Notes: a model not told the origin generated them from the letters alone. A stretch of DNA of 9,212 nucleotides from an uncultured Novosphingobium sp. (GCA_937996535.1 CALKVF010000017.1:1-9212); one strand, 5' to 3'; shown: positions 1 through 6,239, counted from the first letter of the stretch. Made by a program: numbers and translations.

Positions 1-378
1 TCGGCCAGCGGCACGCCGCGCCACAGCCTCGAATTCAATGGCGGGATGTTCTACCGGGGCTTCGGCTTCTTCAGTCAGGGCACCTGGTCTGCGCCGACCC
101 ACCTTGCCGCTGGCGGCCAGACGGCGAGCAGCGACCTGCGTTTTGGCGCGGTGACCAAGCTCAACGTCAATTTCTTCGCGGATTTGGGGCGGATGCCCAA
201 GCTGGTTCAGCGCGCACCGCTGTTCAAGGACACCCGGCTTTCGCTCAAGTTCGAGAACCTGTTCGATTCGCGCCAGAAGGTGACCGATGCGAGCGGCGCG
301 GTGCCGCTGTCCTATCAGGCCGATTACCTCGATCCGCGCGGGCGGGTCATCACGCTCGAAGTGCGCAAGGCGTTCTAA
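1..378 (+). CDS. TonB-dependent receptor, C-terminal fragment
   Basis: The frame is open from the first base, so this is the 3' end of a larger gene that starts outside the window (125 codons visible plus a TAA stop). The protein shows the alternating aromatic/hydrophobic pattern of outer-membrane beta strands. It has the late-barrel motif FENLFDSRQKV and ends DPRGRVITLEVRKAF, with the terminal phenylalanine that the BAM machinery recognises in outer-membrane barrels. TonB-dependent receptors import siderophores, vitamins or glycans across the outer membrane using the proton motive force; the substrate cannot be told from this end. The plug domain and TonB box lie outside the window. It is followed by a strong terminator and does not appear to be cotranscribed with anything to its right. 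Family assignment is firm, specificity unknown. Confidence 0.88.
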   Translation, partial: SASGTPRHSLEFNGGMFYRGFGFFSQGTWSAPTHLAAGGQTASSDLRFGAVTKLNVNFFADLGRMPKLVQRAPLFKDTRLSLKFENLFDSRQKVTDASGAVPLSYQADYLDPRGRVITLEVRKAF

Positions 379-390
379 GCACGAAACAGA

Positions 391-421
391 AAAGGGGCCG
401 GCCTCTGAGGCCAGCCCCTTT
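391..421. terminator. Bidirectional Rho-independent terminator between convergent genes
   Basis: An interrupted inverted repeat pairs AAAGGGGC (391-398) with GCCCCTTT (414-421) and GGCCT (400-404) with AGGCC (408-412). There is one C/A mismatch and a 3-nt loop. On the + strand the stem runs into TTTGTTCTGT; on the - strand it runs into TTTTCTGTTT. It lies 12 bp after the receptor stop and 20 bp after the end of the oppositely oriented MAPEG gene, so it can end both transcripts. Confidence 0.88.
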
Positions 422-441
422 GTTCTGTCTAGCCTTGACGC

Positions 442-885
442 TTAGGCGGCCGGGGCGTGGAACACTGCGATCAGCAGGTGCACGGTCAGCGCGATCAGCG
501 CGAGGCTGGAAAGCGAGAACAGCATGAAGCGGATCATCACGCGGTTCACGGTCGACTGGACCAGCGAATGCAGGATGCGCAGCACGACATAGGCCCAGGC
601 GATCGTGGCATTAAGGCCATCGCCCATGCCCAGAAGCGCCAGTGCCAGCGCAACGGCGTAAAACACCGTCGGCGCTTCGTGGAGGTGGTTGTAGTTGTGG
701 GCGATCCACTGAACCTTGTCCGGCAGCACGCCATCGAGGTTCTTGCCGGTTCCGCCGACCAGGTTCTTGCTGTCGATCTTGGCGGCGCCCATCGCCGGGA
801 TGCGGGTGACATACATCCACAGCCACATCAGCATGGTCCAGCCAGCCAGCACGGCCACCGGCTTCAGGATTTCAACTCCGATCAT
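442..885 (-). CDS. MAPEG-family integral membrane protein
   Basis: This is a 147-residue membrane protein of the MAPEG superfamily (membrane-associated proteins in eicosanoid and glutathione metabolism). Four hydrophobic segments are visible, at about residues 7-27, 72-87, 92-110 and 117-141. Two family hallmarks are present: the polar NYNHLHEAPTVFYA stretch at about 64-77, where the first membrane core ends and the second helix begins, and an Arg-containing ILHSLVQSTVNRVMIRF stretch leading into the last helix. Some MAPEG proteins are glutathione transferases or peroxidases, but many bacterial members have no known activity, so no reaction is assigned. The ATG at 885 is chosen because a GGGGGAG ribosome binding site lies just upstream. 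It sits downstream of the dehydratase gene on the same strand with a 73-bp gap and may be read from that gene or from its own promoter. Confidence 0.85.
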   Translation of the reverse strand: MIGVEILKPVAVLAGWTMLMWLWMYVTRIPAMGAAKIDSKNLVGGTGKNLDGVLPDKVQWIAHNYNHLHEAPTVFYAVALALALLGMGDGLNATIAWAYVVLRILHSLVQSTVNRVMIRFMLFSLSSLALIALTVHLLIAVFHAPAA

Positions 886-923
886 ATTCTCCCCCTCTTT
901 GGTTCTTGTGACCCGAGGCGGCG

Positions 924-952
924 AAGGTGTGCGTGGGGCAACCGATTGTCAA
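924..952 (-). promoter_or_regulatory. Possible promoter for the MAPEG gene (good -35, weak -10)
   Basis: In the 73-bp gap between the dehydratase stop and the MAPEG start, the - strand carries an exact TTGACA box (+ strand positions 947-952). At 17-bp spacing only CACCTT is found in the -10 position, which is a poor match. It suggests that MAPEG can be transcribed independently, but the evidence is one hexamer. Confidence 0.3.
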
Positions 953-958
953 ACTGAT

Positions 959-1936
959 CTAATCGTTGCCGGACAGCACCTTGGCGAAGCTTTCGGGATC
1001 GGTGTTGCCGCCGCTGAGCATGATCACGGTGCGCCCGTCGGTGGAAACCTTGCCCGCCAGCACGGCCGCCAGTGCCGCCGCGCCGCCCGGTTCGATCACC
1101 AGATGCAGCTTGTCGAAGGCAAAACGCTGGGCCGCGCGCACTTCGGCTGGGCTCACCGTCAGACCAAAGGCGCAGCGCTCTTTCAGGACCGCGAAGTTGA
1201 TCGGGAAGGTCGCCGGGGTCTGCAGGGCATCGCAGGCTGTGGGCGGGGCATCGGGGCTGATCCGCTGGATCGTGCCGCTCGCAAGGCTGCGGCAGACATC
1301 GTCCCAGCCTTCAGGTTCTACCGGGACGATCTCGGCCTCGGGGCAGGCGAGCGCCAGCCCGGCGGTAAGCCCGCCGCCGCCGCACGGCGCGATGATCCGG
1401 CTGGGCGCGCCAAGCTCGCGGTCGGCCATTTGCGCCATGATTTCGATCCCGGCGCTGCCCTGGCCTTCGATCACCCACGGATCGGCATAGGCATGGACCA
1501 GCGTTGCCCCGCGCGCTTCGCATAGCCGCGAGGCCACCTGATCGCGGTCCTCGCCGCCGGGGCGGTCATAGAGCACGACTTCGGCGCCCAGCGCGCGGGT
1601 GGCGGCAAGCTTCACCGCCGGGGCATCGACCGGCATGACGATGGTGGCGGCAATGCCCAGCCGCCGCGCGGCCCAGGCCACGCCCTGCGCATGATTGCCG
1701 CTCGATACGCCTACCACGCCGCGCGCGCGCTCGTCCTCGGAGAGGTCGGACAGGCGGTGCCAGGCGCCGCGAATCTTGAAGGCGCCGATCGGCTGGAGCG
1801 ATTCCACCTTGGCCCAGATCGTCGCGCCGCCAACCTGCAATTCAAGCAGTGGCGTTGCCGGCAGCAATTGGGCTATCTTTGCGGCGGCGCGAGCAACGCC
1901 CTGCGGAGAGGGGCTGCGCATTTGTTGTGCTGTCAT
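959..1936 (-). CDS. Threonine/serine dehydratase family PLP enzyme
   Basis: This is a 325-residue fold-II PLP enzyme of the threonine dehydratase / serine dehydratase / serine racemase family. The Schiff-base lysine is K54 in GAFKIRGA. The substrate-carboxylate loop is SSGNHAQG at 78-85, and the phosphate-binding glycine loop is CGGGGLTAG at about 185-193. The C-terminal LSGGNTD supplies the residue that contacts the pyridine nitrogen. There is no C-terminal ACT-like regulatory domain, so it resembles the short catabolic type rather than feedback-inhibited biosynthetic IlvA. Expected chemistry is deamination of L-threonine to 2-oxobutanoate and/or L-serine to pyruvate; racemase or beta-elimination of a related hydroxy amino acid is also possible. 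The loop before the lysine reads QPIGAFK rather than the usual QxTGSFK, a mild deviation. The ATG at 1936 has an AGGA about 7 nt upstream. It is divergent from the polyamine trio. Confidence 0.85.
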   Translation of the reverse strand: MTAQQMRSPSPQGVARAAAKIAQLLPATPLLELQVGGATIWAKVESLQPIGAFKIRGAWHRLSDLSEDERARGVVGVSSGNHAQGVAWAARRLGIAATIVMPVDAPAVKLAATRALGAEVVLYDRPGGEDRDQVASRLCEARGATLVHAYADPWVIEGQGSAGIEIMAQMADRELGAPSRIIAPCGGGGLTAGLALACPEAEIVPVEPEGWDDVCRSLASGTIQRISPDAPPTACDALQTPATFPINFAVLKERCAFGLTVSPAEVRAAQRFAFDKLHLVIEPGGAAALAAVLAGKVSTDGRTVIMLSGGNTDPESFAKVLSGND

Positions 1937-1952
1937 GAAACAATCCTATAAG
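1925..1952 (+). promoter_or_regulatory. Possible promoter of the carboxyspermidine operon
   Basis: TATAAG at 1947-1952 matches the -10 consensus at five of six positions. TTGTGC at 1925-1930 is a weak -35 at 16-bp spacing, inside the start of the divergent dehydratase gene. A transcript from here would have a leader of about 40 nt before the GTG at 2000. Alphaproteobacterial promoters are often degenerate, so this is only the best candidate by eye. Confidence 0.35.
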
Positions 1953-1999
1953 CGCCGCAAAGCCCGTCGGAAAGGGCGGAGCCAAAGGAGATTCGCGAA

Positions 2000-3211
2000 G
2001 TGAGCAAGGTTCTGGTGATCGGTGCAGGCGGGGTCAGCTCGGTCTGCGTGCACAAGATGGCGATGAACGCCGGGATTTTCAGCGAGATCCACCTCGCCAG
2101 CCGCACCAAATCCAAGTGCGATGCGATCGCCGCGTCGGTCAAGGAACGCACCGGCCAGACCGTCCTGACCTATGAGATCGACGCAGAGGAAGTGCCCGCA
2201 CTGACGCGCCTGATCGAACAGACCGGGGTCAAGCTGGTGGTCAACCTGGCGCTGCCGTATCAGGATCTCCCGATCATGGATGCGTGCCTGGCCGCCGGGG
2301 TCGATTACCTCGATACCGCGAATTACGAGCCCAAGGACGAGGCCAAGTTCGAATACAAGTGGCAGTGGGCCTATCAGGACCGCTTCAAGGAAAAGGGCCT
2401 GATGGCGCTGCTGGGTTCGGGCTTCGATCCCGGGGTTACCAGCGTGTTCGCGATGTGGCTCAAGAAGCACAAGCTCAAGACCATCCGCAGCCTCGACATT
2501 CTCGATTGCAACGGCGGCGATCACGGCCAGGCCTTTGCCACCAACTTCAACCCGGAAATCAACATCCGCGAAGTGACCGCGCCTGCGCGCCACTGGAACA
2601 ATGGTGAATGGGTTGAAACCCCGGCGATGACCATTCGCCAGAACTTCGAGTTCGAAGGCGTTGGCCCCAAGAACATGTATCTGATGTATCACGAGGAACT
2701 GGAAAGCCTCGCCAAGTTCGTGCCCGAACTGGAACGCGGCCGTTTCTGGATGACCTTTGGCGATGCCTATATCCAGCACCTCACCGTGCTGCAGAACGTG
2801 GGCATGACCCGGATCGATCCGGTGGTCTACCAGGGCAAGGAAATCATTCCGCTGCAGTTCCTCGCCGCCGTGCTGCCCAAGCCCGAAACGCTTGGGCCGA
2901 CCACCAAGGGCAAGACCAACATCGGCGATATCGCCACGGGTCAGGCGCTGGATGGTTCGGGTGAAAAGACCTTCTACATCTACAACATCTGCGACCACGA
3001 GGACGCGTTCCTCGAAACCGGTAACCAGGCGATCAGCTATACCACCGGCGTGCCGGCGATGATCGGCGCAGCGATGATGCTGACCGGCGCGTGGCAGGGC
3101 GAGGGCGTGTTCAACATCGAACAGCTCGATCCCGATCCGTTCATGGACATGCTCAACACCCAAGGGCTGCCGTGGCAGGTCAAGGAACTGGCCGGCCCGC
3201 TGGAATTCTGA
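2000..3211 (+). CDS. Carboxynorspermidine/carboxyspermidine dehydrogenase (saccharopine dehydrogenase family)
   Basis: This 403-residue NADPH-dependent enzyme condenses L-aspartate semialdehyde with a diamine: putrescine gives carboxyspermidine, 1,3-diaminopropane gives carboxynorspermidine. The N-terminal Rossmann fold starts VLVIGAGGVSSV (residues 4-15). The third glycine of GxGxxG is Ser13; this family is not strict at that site. The family's signature stretches follow: VNLALPYQD, YLDTANYE, GSGFDPGVTSVFA and, near the C-terminus, YIYNICDHEDAF. Length fits this family (about 400) and not bacterial homospermidine synthase (about 480). The GTG start is preceded by AAAGGAG at 1984-1990, a strong ribosome binding site at good spacing. 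Its stop codon overlaps the next start by one base, and the matching decarboxylase is two genes on. A nearby ornithine decarboxylase favours putrescine as substrate, which is inference. The Vibrio enzyme is usually called CANSDH/CASDH. Confidence 0.93.
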   Translation: MSKVLVIGAGGVSSVCVHKMAMNAGIFSEIHLASRTKSKCDAIAASVKERTGQTVLTYEIDAEEVPALTRLIEQTGVKLVVNLALPYQDLPIMDACLAAGVDYLDTANYEPKDEAKFEYKWQWAYQDRFKEKGLMALLGSGFDPGVTSVFAMWLKKHKLKTIRSLDILDCNGGDHGQAFATNFNPEINIREVTAPARHWNNGEWVETPAMTIRQNFEFEGVGPKNMYLMYHEELESLAKFVPELERGRFWMTFGDAYIQHLTVLQNVGMTRIDPVVYQGKEIIPLQFLAAVLPKPETLGPTTKGKTNIGDIATGQALDGSGEKTFYIYNICDHEDAFLETGNQAISYTTGVPAMIGAAMMLTGAWQGEGVFNIEQLDPDPFMDMLNTQGLPWQVKELAGPLEF

Positions 3212-3561
3212 TGAACTGGAGCGCGATTGCCCCGATCGGCCTGCTGGCCGGGTCCAACATGCTGATGAATCTGGCGTGGTATGGGCATCTCAAGGGGCAG
3301 TCGCGCGCGCTGTGGCTGGCGGTTCTGGTCAGTTGGGGGATCGCGTTCTTCGAATATTGCCTCGCCGTGCCAGCCAACCGGATCGGCGCGCGGGTCTATT
3401 CGCTGCCCGAGCTCAAGACTATCCAGGAAGTGCTCTCGCTTTCGACCTTCATCCTGCTGGCCTGGCTGCTGTTCGGGATGAAGCCCAACCTTAGCCAGTT
3501 TGCGGGCTTTGCCTTCATTGCGACTGGCGCATTTTTCATTTTCAAGGCACCGCTGGGCTGA
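3211..3561 (+). CDS. DUF486 small membrane protein (DMT-class), candidate polyamine transporter
   Basis: This 116-residue protein has four predicted membrane helices at about 5-24, 33-53, 70-89 and 94-112. It matches the DUF486/COG3169 family through AWYGHLK, WGIAFFEYCLAVPANRIG (41-59 region) and LPELKTIQE (65-73). DUF486 proteins are placed near the drug/metabolite transporter superfamily, but I know of no established function. The ATG at 3211 is chosen because it shares one base with the dehydrogenase stop (TGATG) and gives the family's usual length; the frame is open further upstream but only as a shadow of the previous gene. Its own stop overlaps the decarboxylase start in the same way. 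Acidic residues inside or beside the membrane helices (E48, E73) are natural candidates for binding a cation. Polyamine transport is inferred from location and fold class only; a membrane anchor or accessory role is an alternative. Confidence 0.88.
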   Translation: MNWSAIAPIGLLAGSNMLMNLAWYGHLKGQSRALWLAVLVSWGIAFFEYCLAVPANRIGARVYSLPELKTIQEVLSLSTFILLAWLLFGMKPNLSQFAGFAFIATGAFFIFKAPLG

Positions 3562-4760
3562 TGGAAACACGTGCAGGAGATCCGGGCGCATTTGCTCATT
3601 TCGACCTTACCCGGGTCGATAGCCCGGCCTTCGTGGTCGATGCCGCGCGGCTGCGGGAAAACCTCGCCCTGCTGGCGGACATCCGCGACCGCGCCGGGAT
3701 CAAGGTGCTCTCGGCGCTGAAAGCCTTCTCGATGTGGAAGGTCGCTCCGATCGTGGGCGAATACCTGGATGGCGTCTGCACTTCGGGGCTGTGGGAAGCC
3801 CACCTCGCGGCCGAGCATTACGGCGGCGAAATCGCCACCTATTGCGCCGCCTACAAGGCCGATGACCTGACGGAAATCCTGCGCCTGTCGGATCACGTGA
3901 TTTTCAATTCGCCGGGTCAGATCGAACGCTTCGTGGCCCAGATCGCGCTCGCCCGGGCCGAGGGGCAGGAGTTCGATATCGGCTTGCGGATCAATCCCTT
4001 GCACGCCGAAGGTGAAGTGCCGCGCTATGATCCGTGCGCGCCGCATTCGCGGCTGGGCTTCCCGGTCGATCAACTCACTCCGGAGCTGATGGAGGGCGTC
4101 GATGGCCTTCATTTCCATACCCTGTGCGAGCAGGATTTTGAGCCGCTTGAGCGGACCTGGGCGGCGGTAAAGCCGTTCATCGCGCCCTATTTCGGGCAGC
4201 TCAAATGGCTCAATTTCGGGGGCGGGCACCACGTGACCCGCGCCGATTACCAGCGCGACGATCTGGTCGCCTTCCTCAAGGCGGTGAAGGCCGAAACCGG
4301 CTGCGAACTCTACCTTGAACCCGGAGAGGCCGTGGCGCTCGATGCCGGCATTCTGGTCGGCACGGTGCTCGATACGCACTGGAACGGAATGCCGCTGGCG
4401 ATCACCGACATTTCGGCCACCTGCCATATGCCCGACGTGCTTGAGGCGCCCTATCGCCCGGCGATGCTCGGCGAACTGCCGCAGGTCGAGGCTGAGGTCG
4501 ATGAAACGGCTGGCGGTGCGGTGCGGCTTGGCGGACCATCGTGCCTCGCGGGGGATGTGATCGGCGATTACCGCTTTCCCGTGCCGGTCGAGCCGGGGCT
4601 GCGCTTCGCTTTCCTCGATCAGGCGCACTATTCGATGGTCAAGACCACGACCTTCAACGGGGTGCCGCTGCCCTCGATCTGGCTGTGGGACAGCGCCTCG
4701 GATGCCTTGGAATGCGTCAAGCGTTTCGGCTGGGAAGACTTCCGCGACCGGTTGAGCTGA
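3561..4760 (+). CDS. nspC: Carboxynorspermidine/carboxyspermidine decarboxylase
   Basis: This 399-residue fold-III PLP decarboxylase removes the carboxyl group from carboxyspermidine (or carboxynorspermidine), giving spermidine (or norspermidine). The PLP lysine is K54 in SALKAFSMW. Other visible signatures are LHFHTLCEQ at about 183-191, LNFGGGHH at 217-224, LEPGEAV at 252-258 and the catalytic-cysteine loop GPSCLAGD with C328. The SALKAFSMW and GGGHH forms separate this family from ornithine and diaminopimelate decarboxylases. The ATG at 3561 shares one base with the DUF486 stop (TGATG), so translation is probably coupled across all three genes. It is slightly longer at the N-terminus than typical members, by about 15 residues. 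The gene symbol follows the Vibrio nomenclature; the true substrate is inferred to be carboxyspermidine because a putrescine-forming enzyme is next door. Confidence 0.93.
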   Translation: METRAGDPGAFAHFDLTRVDSPAFVVDAARLRENLALLADIRDRAGIKVLSALKAFSMWKVAPIVGEYLDGVCTSGLWEAHLAAEHYGGEIATYCAAYKADDLTEILRLSDHVIFNSPGQIERFVAQIALARAEGQEFDIGLRINPLHAEGEVPRYDPCAPHSRLGFPVDQLTPELMEGVDGLHFHTLCEQDFEPLERTWAAVKPFIAPYFGQLKWLNFGGGHHVTRADYQRDDLVAFLKAVKAETGCELYLEPGEAVALDAGILVGTVLDTHWNGMPLAITDISATCHMPDVLEAPYRPAMLGELPQVEAEVDETAGGAVRLGGPSCLAGDVIGDYRFPVPVEPGLRFAFLDQAHYSMVKTTTFNGVPLPSIWLWDSASDALECVKRFGWEDFRDRLS

Positions 4761-4776
4761 TTCTCCCCGTTTGGGG

Positions 4777-4809
4777 GCGAGTCGCAGGGCTGGGGGGCAG
4801 GCGATTCGC
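4777..4809 (+). other. Strong hairpin just after the decarboxylase gene
   Basis: GCGAGTCGC (4777-4785) pairs with GCGATTCGC (4801-4809) as nine consecutive base pairs with one G-U, leaving a 15-nt G-rich loop. It starts 17 nt after the decarboxylase stop. No U-run follows, so it is not a classic terminator; it could end or protect the 3' end of the operon transcript, or mark a Rho-dependent end. Confidence 0.45.
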
Positions 4810-4824
4810 GCCGAGGGTGTCACA

Positions 4825-4868
4825 GCGCTGATTTACGCTTGTCTTATCTCCGCTTTTTGCGCTGATTT
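4825..4868. repeat. Perfect 10-bp direct repeat upstream of ornithine decarboxylase
   Basis: GCGCTGATTT occurs at 4825-4834 and again at 4859-4868, 34 bp apart start to start (a little over three helical turns). The second copy lies inside an inverted repeat CGCTTT (4851-4856) / AAAGCG (4870-4875). This is the most AT-rich stretch of the intergenic region and is where a promoter would be expected, so the repeats may be operator half-sites. No regulator is identified. Confidence 0.4.
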
Positions 4869-5028
4869 TAAAGCGAATTTCCGTCGTTTTCAGGGTGGGG
4901 GATTTTCACTTGCAGTTCATCTGCAAGGGGCTAATACGACGCTCCGCTGCCCCATGGGGACTTCCAAACCGCAAGGCAGCTTCGTCCTGTGTTGTTCTGG
5001 CCGAAAGGCCTATTGGGGGTCCCTTGAG
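4839..5028 (+). promoter_or_regulatory. Structured leader of ornithine decarboxylase, possible speF-type RNA
   Basis: There is no credible gene between 4761 and 5028. AT-rich sequence at 4831-4890 (TTGTCT at 4839, TTTAAA at 4867) probably contains the promoter, although no clean -35/-10 pair is visible. The leader that follows has a perfect 7-bp hairpin CTTGCAG-TTCAT-CTGCAAG (4909-4927), a CCCCATGGGG palindrome (4950-4959) and a GNRA hairpin GGCC-GAAA-GGCC (4999-5010). GGGGAC (4956-4961) can pair with GTCCCT (5019-5024), enclosing the ribosome binding site, or its GGAC part can pair with GTCC at 4984-4987 instead. Alphaproteobacterial ornithine decarboxylase genes are known to carry the speF leader motif (Rfam RF00518); membership here is inferred from gene context, not from an alignment. 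Confidence 0.45.
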
Positions 5029-5031
5029 TTG
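5015..5031 (+). promoter_or_regulatory. Ribosome binding site and TTG start of ornithine decarboxylase
   Basis: GGGGG at 5015-5019 lies 9 nt before a TTG at 5029-5031 in the decarboxylase frame. No in-frame ATG exists downstream near the expected N-terminus. The only in-frame ATG upstream (4954) lies inside a palindrome, lacks a purine-rich site before it, and would add 25 residues of unconvincing composition. Confidence 0.6.
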
Positions 5032-6219
5032 CACCATTATCCTGATGCACCGGCTGTAGTTCGCGCACTTTCGCCCGACGAACCCGTTATCCTCAATCGC
5101 CCGCACGCCGCCGCGCGCGCTGCCCGCTTCTTTGTCGAGAAGTTCCCGGGCAAGTCGCTCTATGCGGTGAAGGCGAATCCGTCTCCGGAACTGCTCAAGG
5201 TGCTATGGGCTTCGGGCGTGACGCATTACGATGTCGCCTCGATCGCCGAAGTGCGTCTGGTGCGTTCGGTTCTGCCGCAGGCCGTGCTGTGCTTCATGCA
5301 CCCGGTCAAGCCGCGCGCCGCGATCGCCGAGGCCTACAAGGTCCACGGGGTGCGCACCTTCAGCCTCGATAGCCACGAAGAACTCGACAAGATTGTCGAT
5401 GCCACCGACGGCGCCGAGGATCTGTCGTTGTGCGTGCGCCTGCGCGTGTCGTCGGACTATTCGGAACTCAGCCTCGCCTCGAAGTTCGGGATCGATCTGG
5501 CCGATGCCGCGCCGCTGCTGCAGGCGACCCGCCAGGTGGCCGATGCGCTCGGCATCTGCTTCCACGTCGGTTCGCAGGCGATGACCCCGTTTGCCTACGT
5601 CCAGGCGCTTGAACGCGTCCGTGCGGCGATTGTCGACGCCTCGGTCACGGTCGATATCGTCGATGTCGGCGGGGGCTTCCCTTCGATCTACCCGGGCATG
5701 GAACCGCCGCCGCTCGAAGACTATTTCGGCGCGATCCATCGTGCGGCGGAATCGCTGCCGGTGTCCTATTCGTCGGAACTGTGGTGCGAGCCGGGCCGGG
5801 CGCTGTGCGCGGAATACAATTCGATGGTCGTGCGCGTTGAAAAGCGCCGCGACGATGAACTGTACATCAACGACGGCGCCTATGGCGCGCTCTATGACGC
5901 GGCCCATGTGGGCTGGCGTTTCCCGGTGCGCGTGCTGGCCGAAGGTCGTTCGGAAGAGCTGCAGGACTTCGCCTTCTATGGCCCGACCTGCGACGATGCC
6001 GACTATATGGAAGGCCCCTTCCAGCTCCCCGCCGACATCCAGCCGGGTGACTATATCGAAGTCGGGATGCTGGGCGCCTATGGCGCGGCGATGAAGACGG
6101 CGTTCAACGGCTTCGGTCAGGCCGAAGTCGTTGAAGTGACCGATGAGCCGATGGCCAGCCAGTATCAGGGCAATCGCCGCGATCCGCGCCACAGCGACAA
6201 CGTCGTCTCGCTGCGCTGA
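5029..6219 (+). CDS. Ornithine decarboxylase, fold-III (eukaryotic-like) type
   Basis: This is a 396-residue PLP enzyme of the alanine racemase-like fold, counted from the TTG. It converts L-ornithine to putrescine; some alphaproteobacterial members also accept lysine. PLP lysine K48 lies in LYAVKANPS. Other visible elements are the FHVGSQ strand at 178-183, the phosphate-binding VGGGFPSIYPG at 213-223, WCEPGRAL at 252-259, and the active-site cysteine loop GPTCDDAD with C321. The C-terminal GAYGAAMKTAFNGF completes the beta-domain. The catalytic cysteine and CEPGR place it with ornithine rather than diaminopimelate decarboxylases. It makes the putrescine that the upstream dehydrogenase/decarboxylase pair needs. 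It has its own 268-bp leader and so can be controlled separately from that trio. The coding frame is open upstream to 4771, so the start is the least certain point. Confidence 0.9.
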   Translation: MHHYPDAPAVVRALSPDEPVILNRPHAAARAARFFVEKFPGKSLYAVKANPSPELLKVLWASGVTHYDVASIAEVRLVRSVLPQAVLCFMHPVKPRAAIAEAYKVHGVRTFSLDSHEELDKIVDATDGAEDLSLCVRLRVSSDYSELSLASKFGIDLADAAPLLQATRQVADALGICFHVGSQAMTPFAYVQALERVRAAIVDASVTVDIVDVGGGFPSIYPGMEPPPLEDYFGAIHRAAESLPVSYSSELWCEPGRALCAEYNSMVVRVEKRRDDELYINDGAYGALYDAAHVGWRFPVRVLAEGRSEELQDFAFYGPTCDDADYMEGPFQLPADIQPGDYIEVGMLGAYGAAMKTAFNGFGQAEVVEVTDEPMASQYQGNRRDPRHSDNVVSLR

Positions 6220-6239
6220 TCTGAACGACGTGGGATAGG

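Noticed and set aside
716..1525. + strand frame (269 codons) opposite the MAPEG and dehydratase genes
   Set aside because: It crosses the gap between two genes with clear motifs and shows no domain or ribosome binding site.
2021..2041. Ser in place of the third Gly of the Rossmann GxGxxG motif in the dehydrogenase
   Set aside because: Members of this family commonly carry a small non-glycine residue there (GAGGVA forms), so it is not evidence of inactivation.
1946..3163. Long - strand frame (405 codons) opposite the carboxyspermidine dehydrogenase
   Set aside because: Same reasoning: a shadow of a well-supported gene, with His/Arg/Glu-rich low-information sequence and no ribosome binding site context.
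4763..4777. CCCC-GTTT-GGGG mini-hairpin right after the decarboxylase stop as a terminator
   Set aside because: The stem is only four to five pairs, there is no U-tract, and it competes with the stronger hairpin at 4777-4809.
3396..4823. Long - strand frame (475 codons) opposite DUF486 and the decarboxylase
   Set aside because: It spans two real genes on the other strand and has no family signature.
4932..4940. TAATACGAC, identical to the start of a T7 phage promoter
   Set aside because: Only the first nine bases match; the continuation diverges from the T7 consensus and there is no phage context.
4895..5059. GTG-started upstream frame overlapping the ornithine decarboxylase start, considered as a SpeFL-like arrest peptide
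   Set aside because: It has no convincing ribosome binding site, uses a GTG inside a G-run, and shows no resemblance to the short gammaproteobacterial SpeFL leader peptide; it looks like chance openness.
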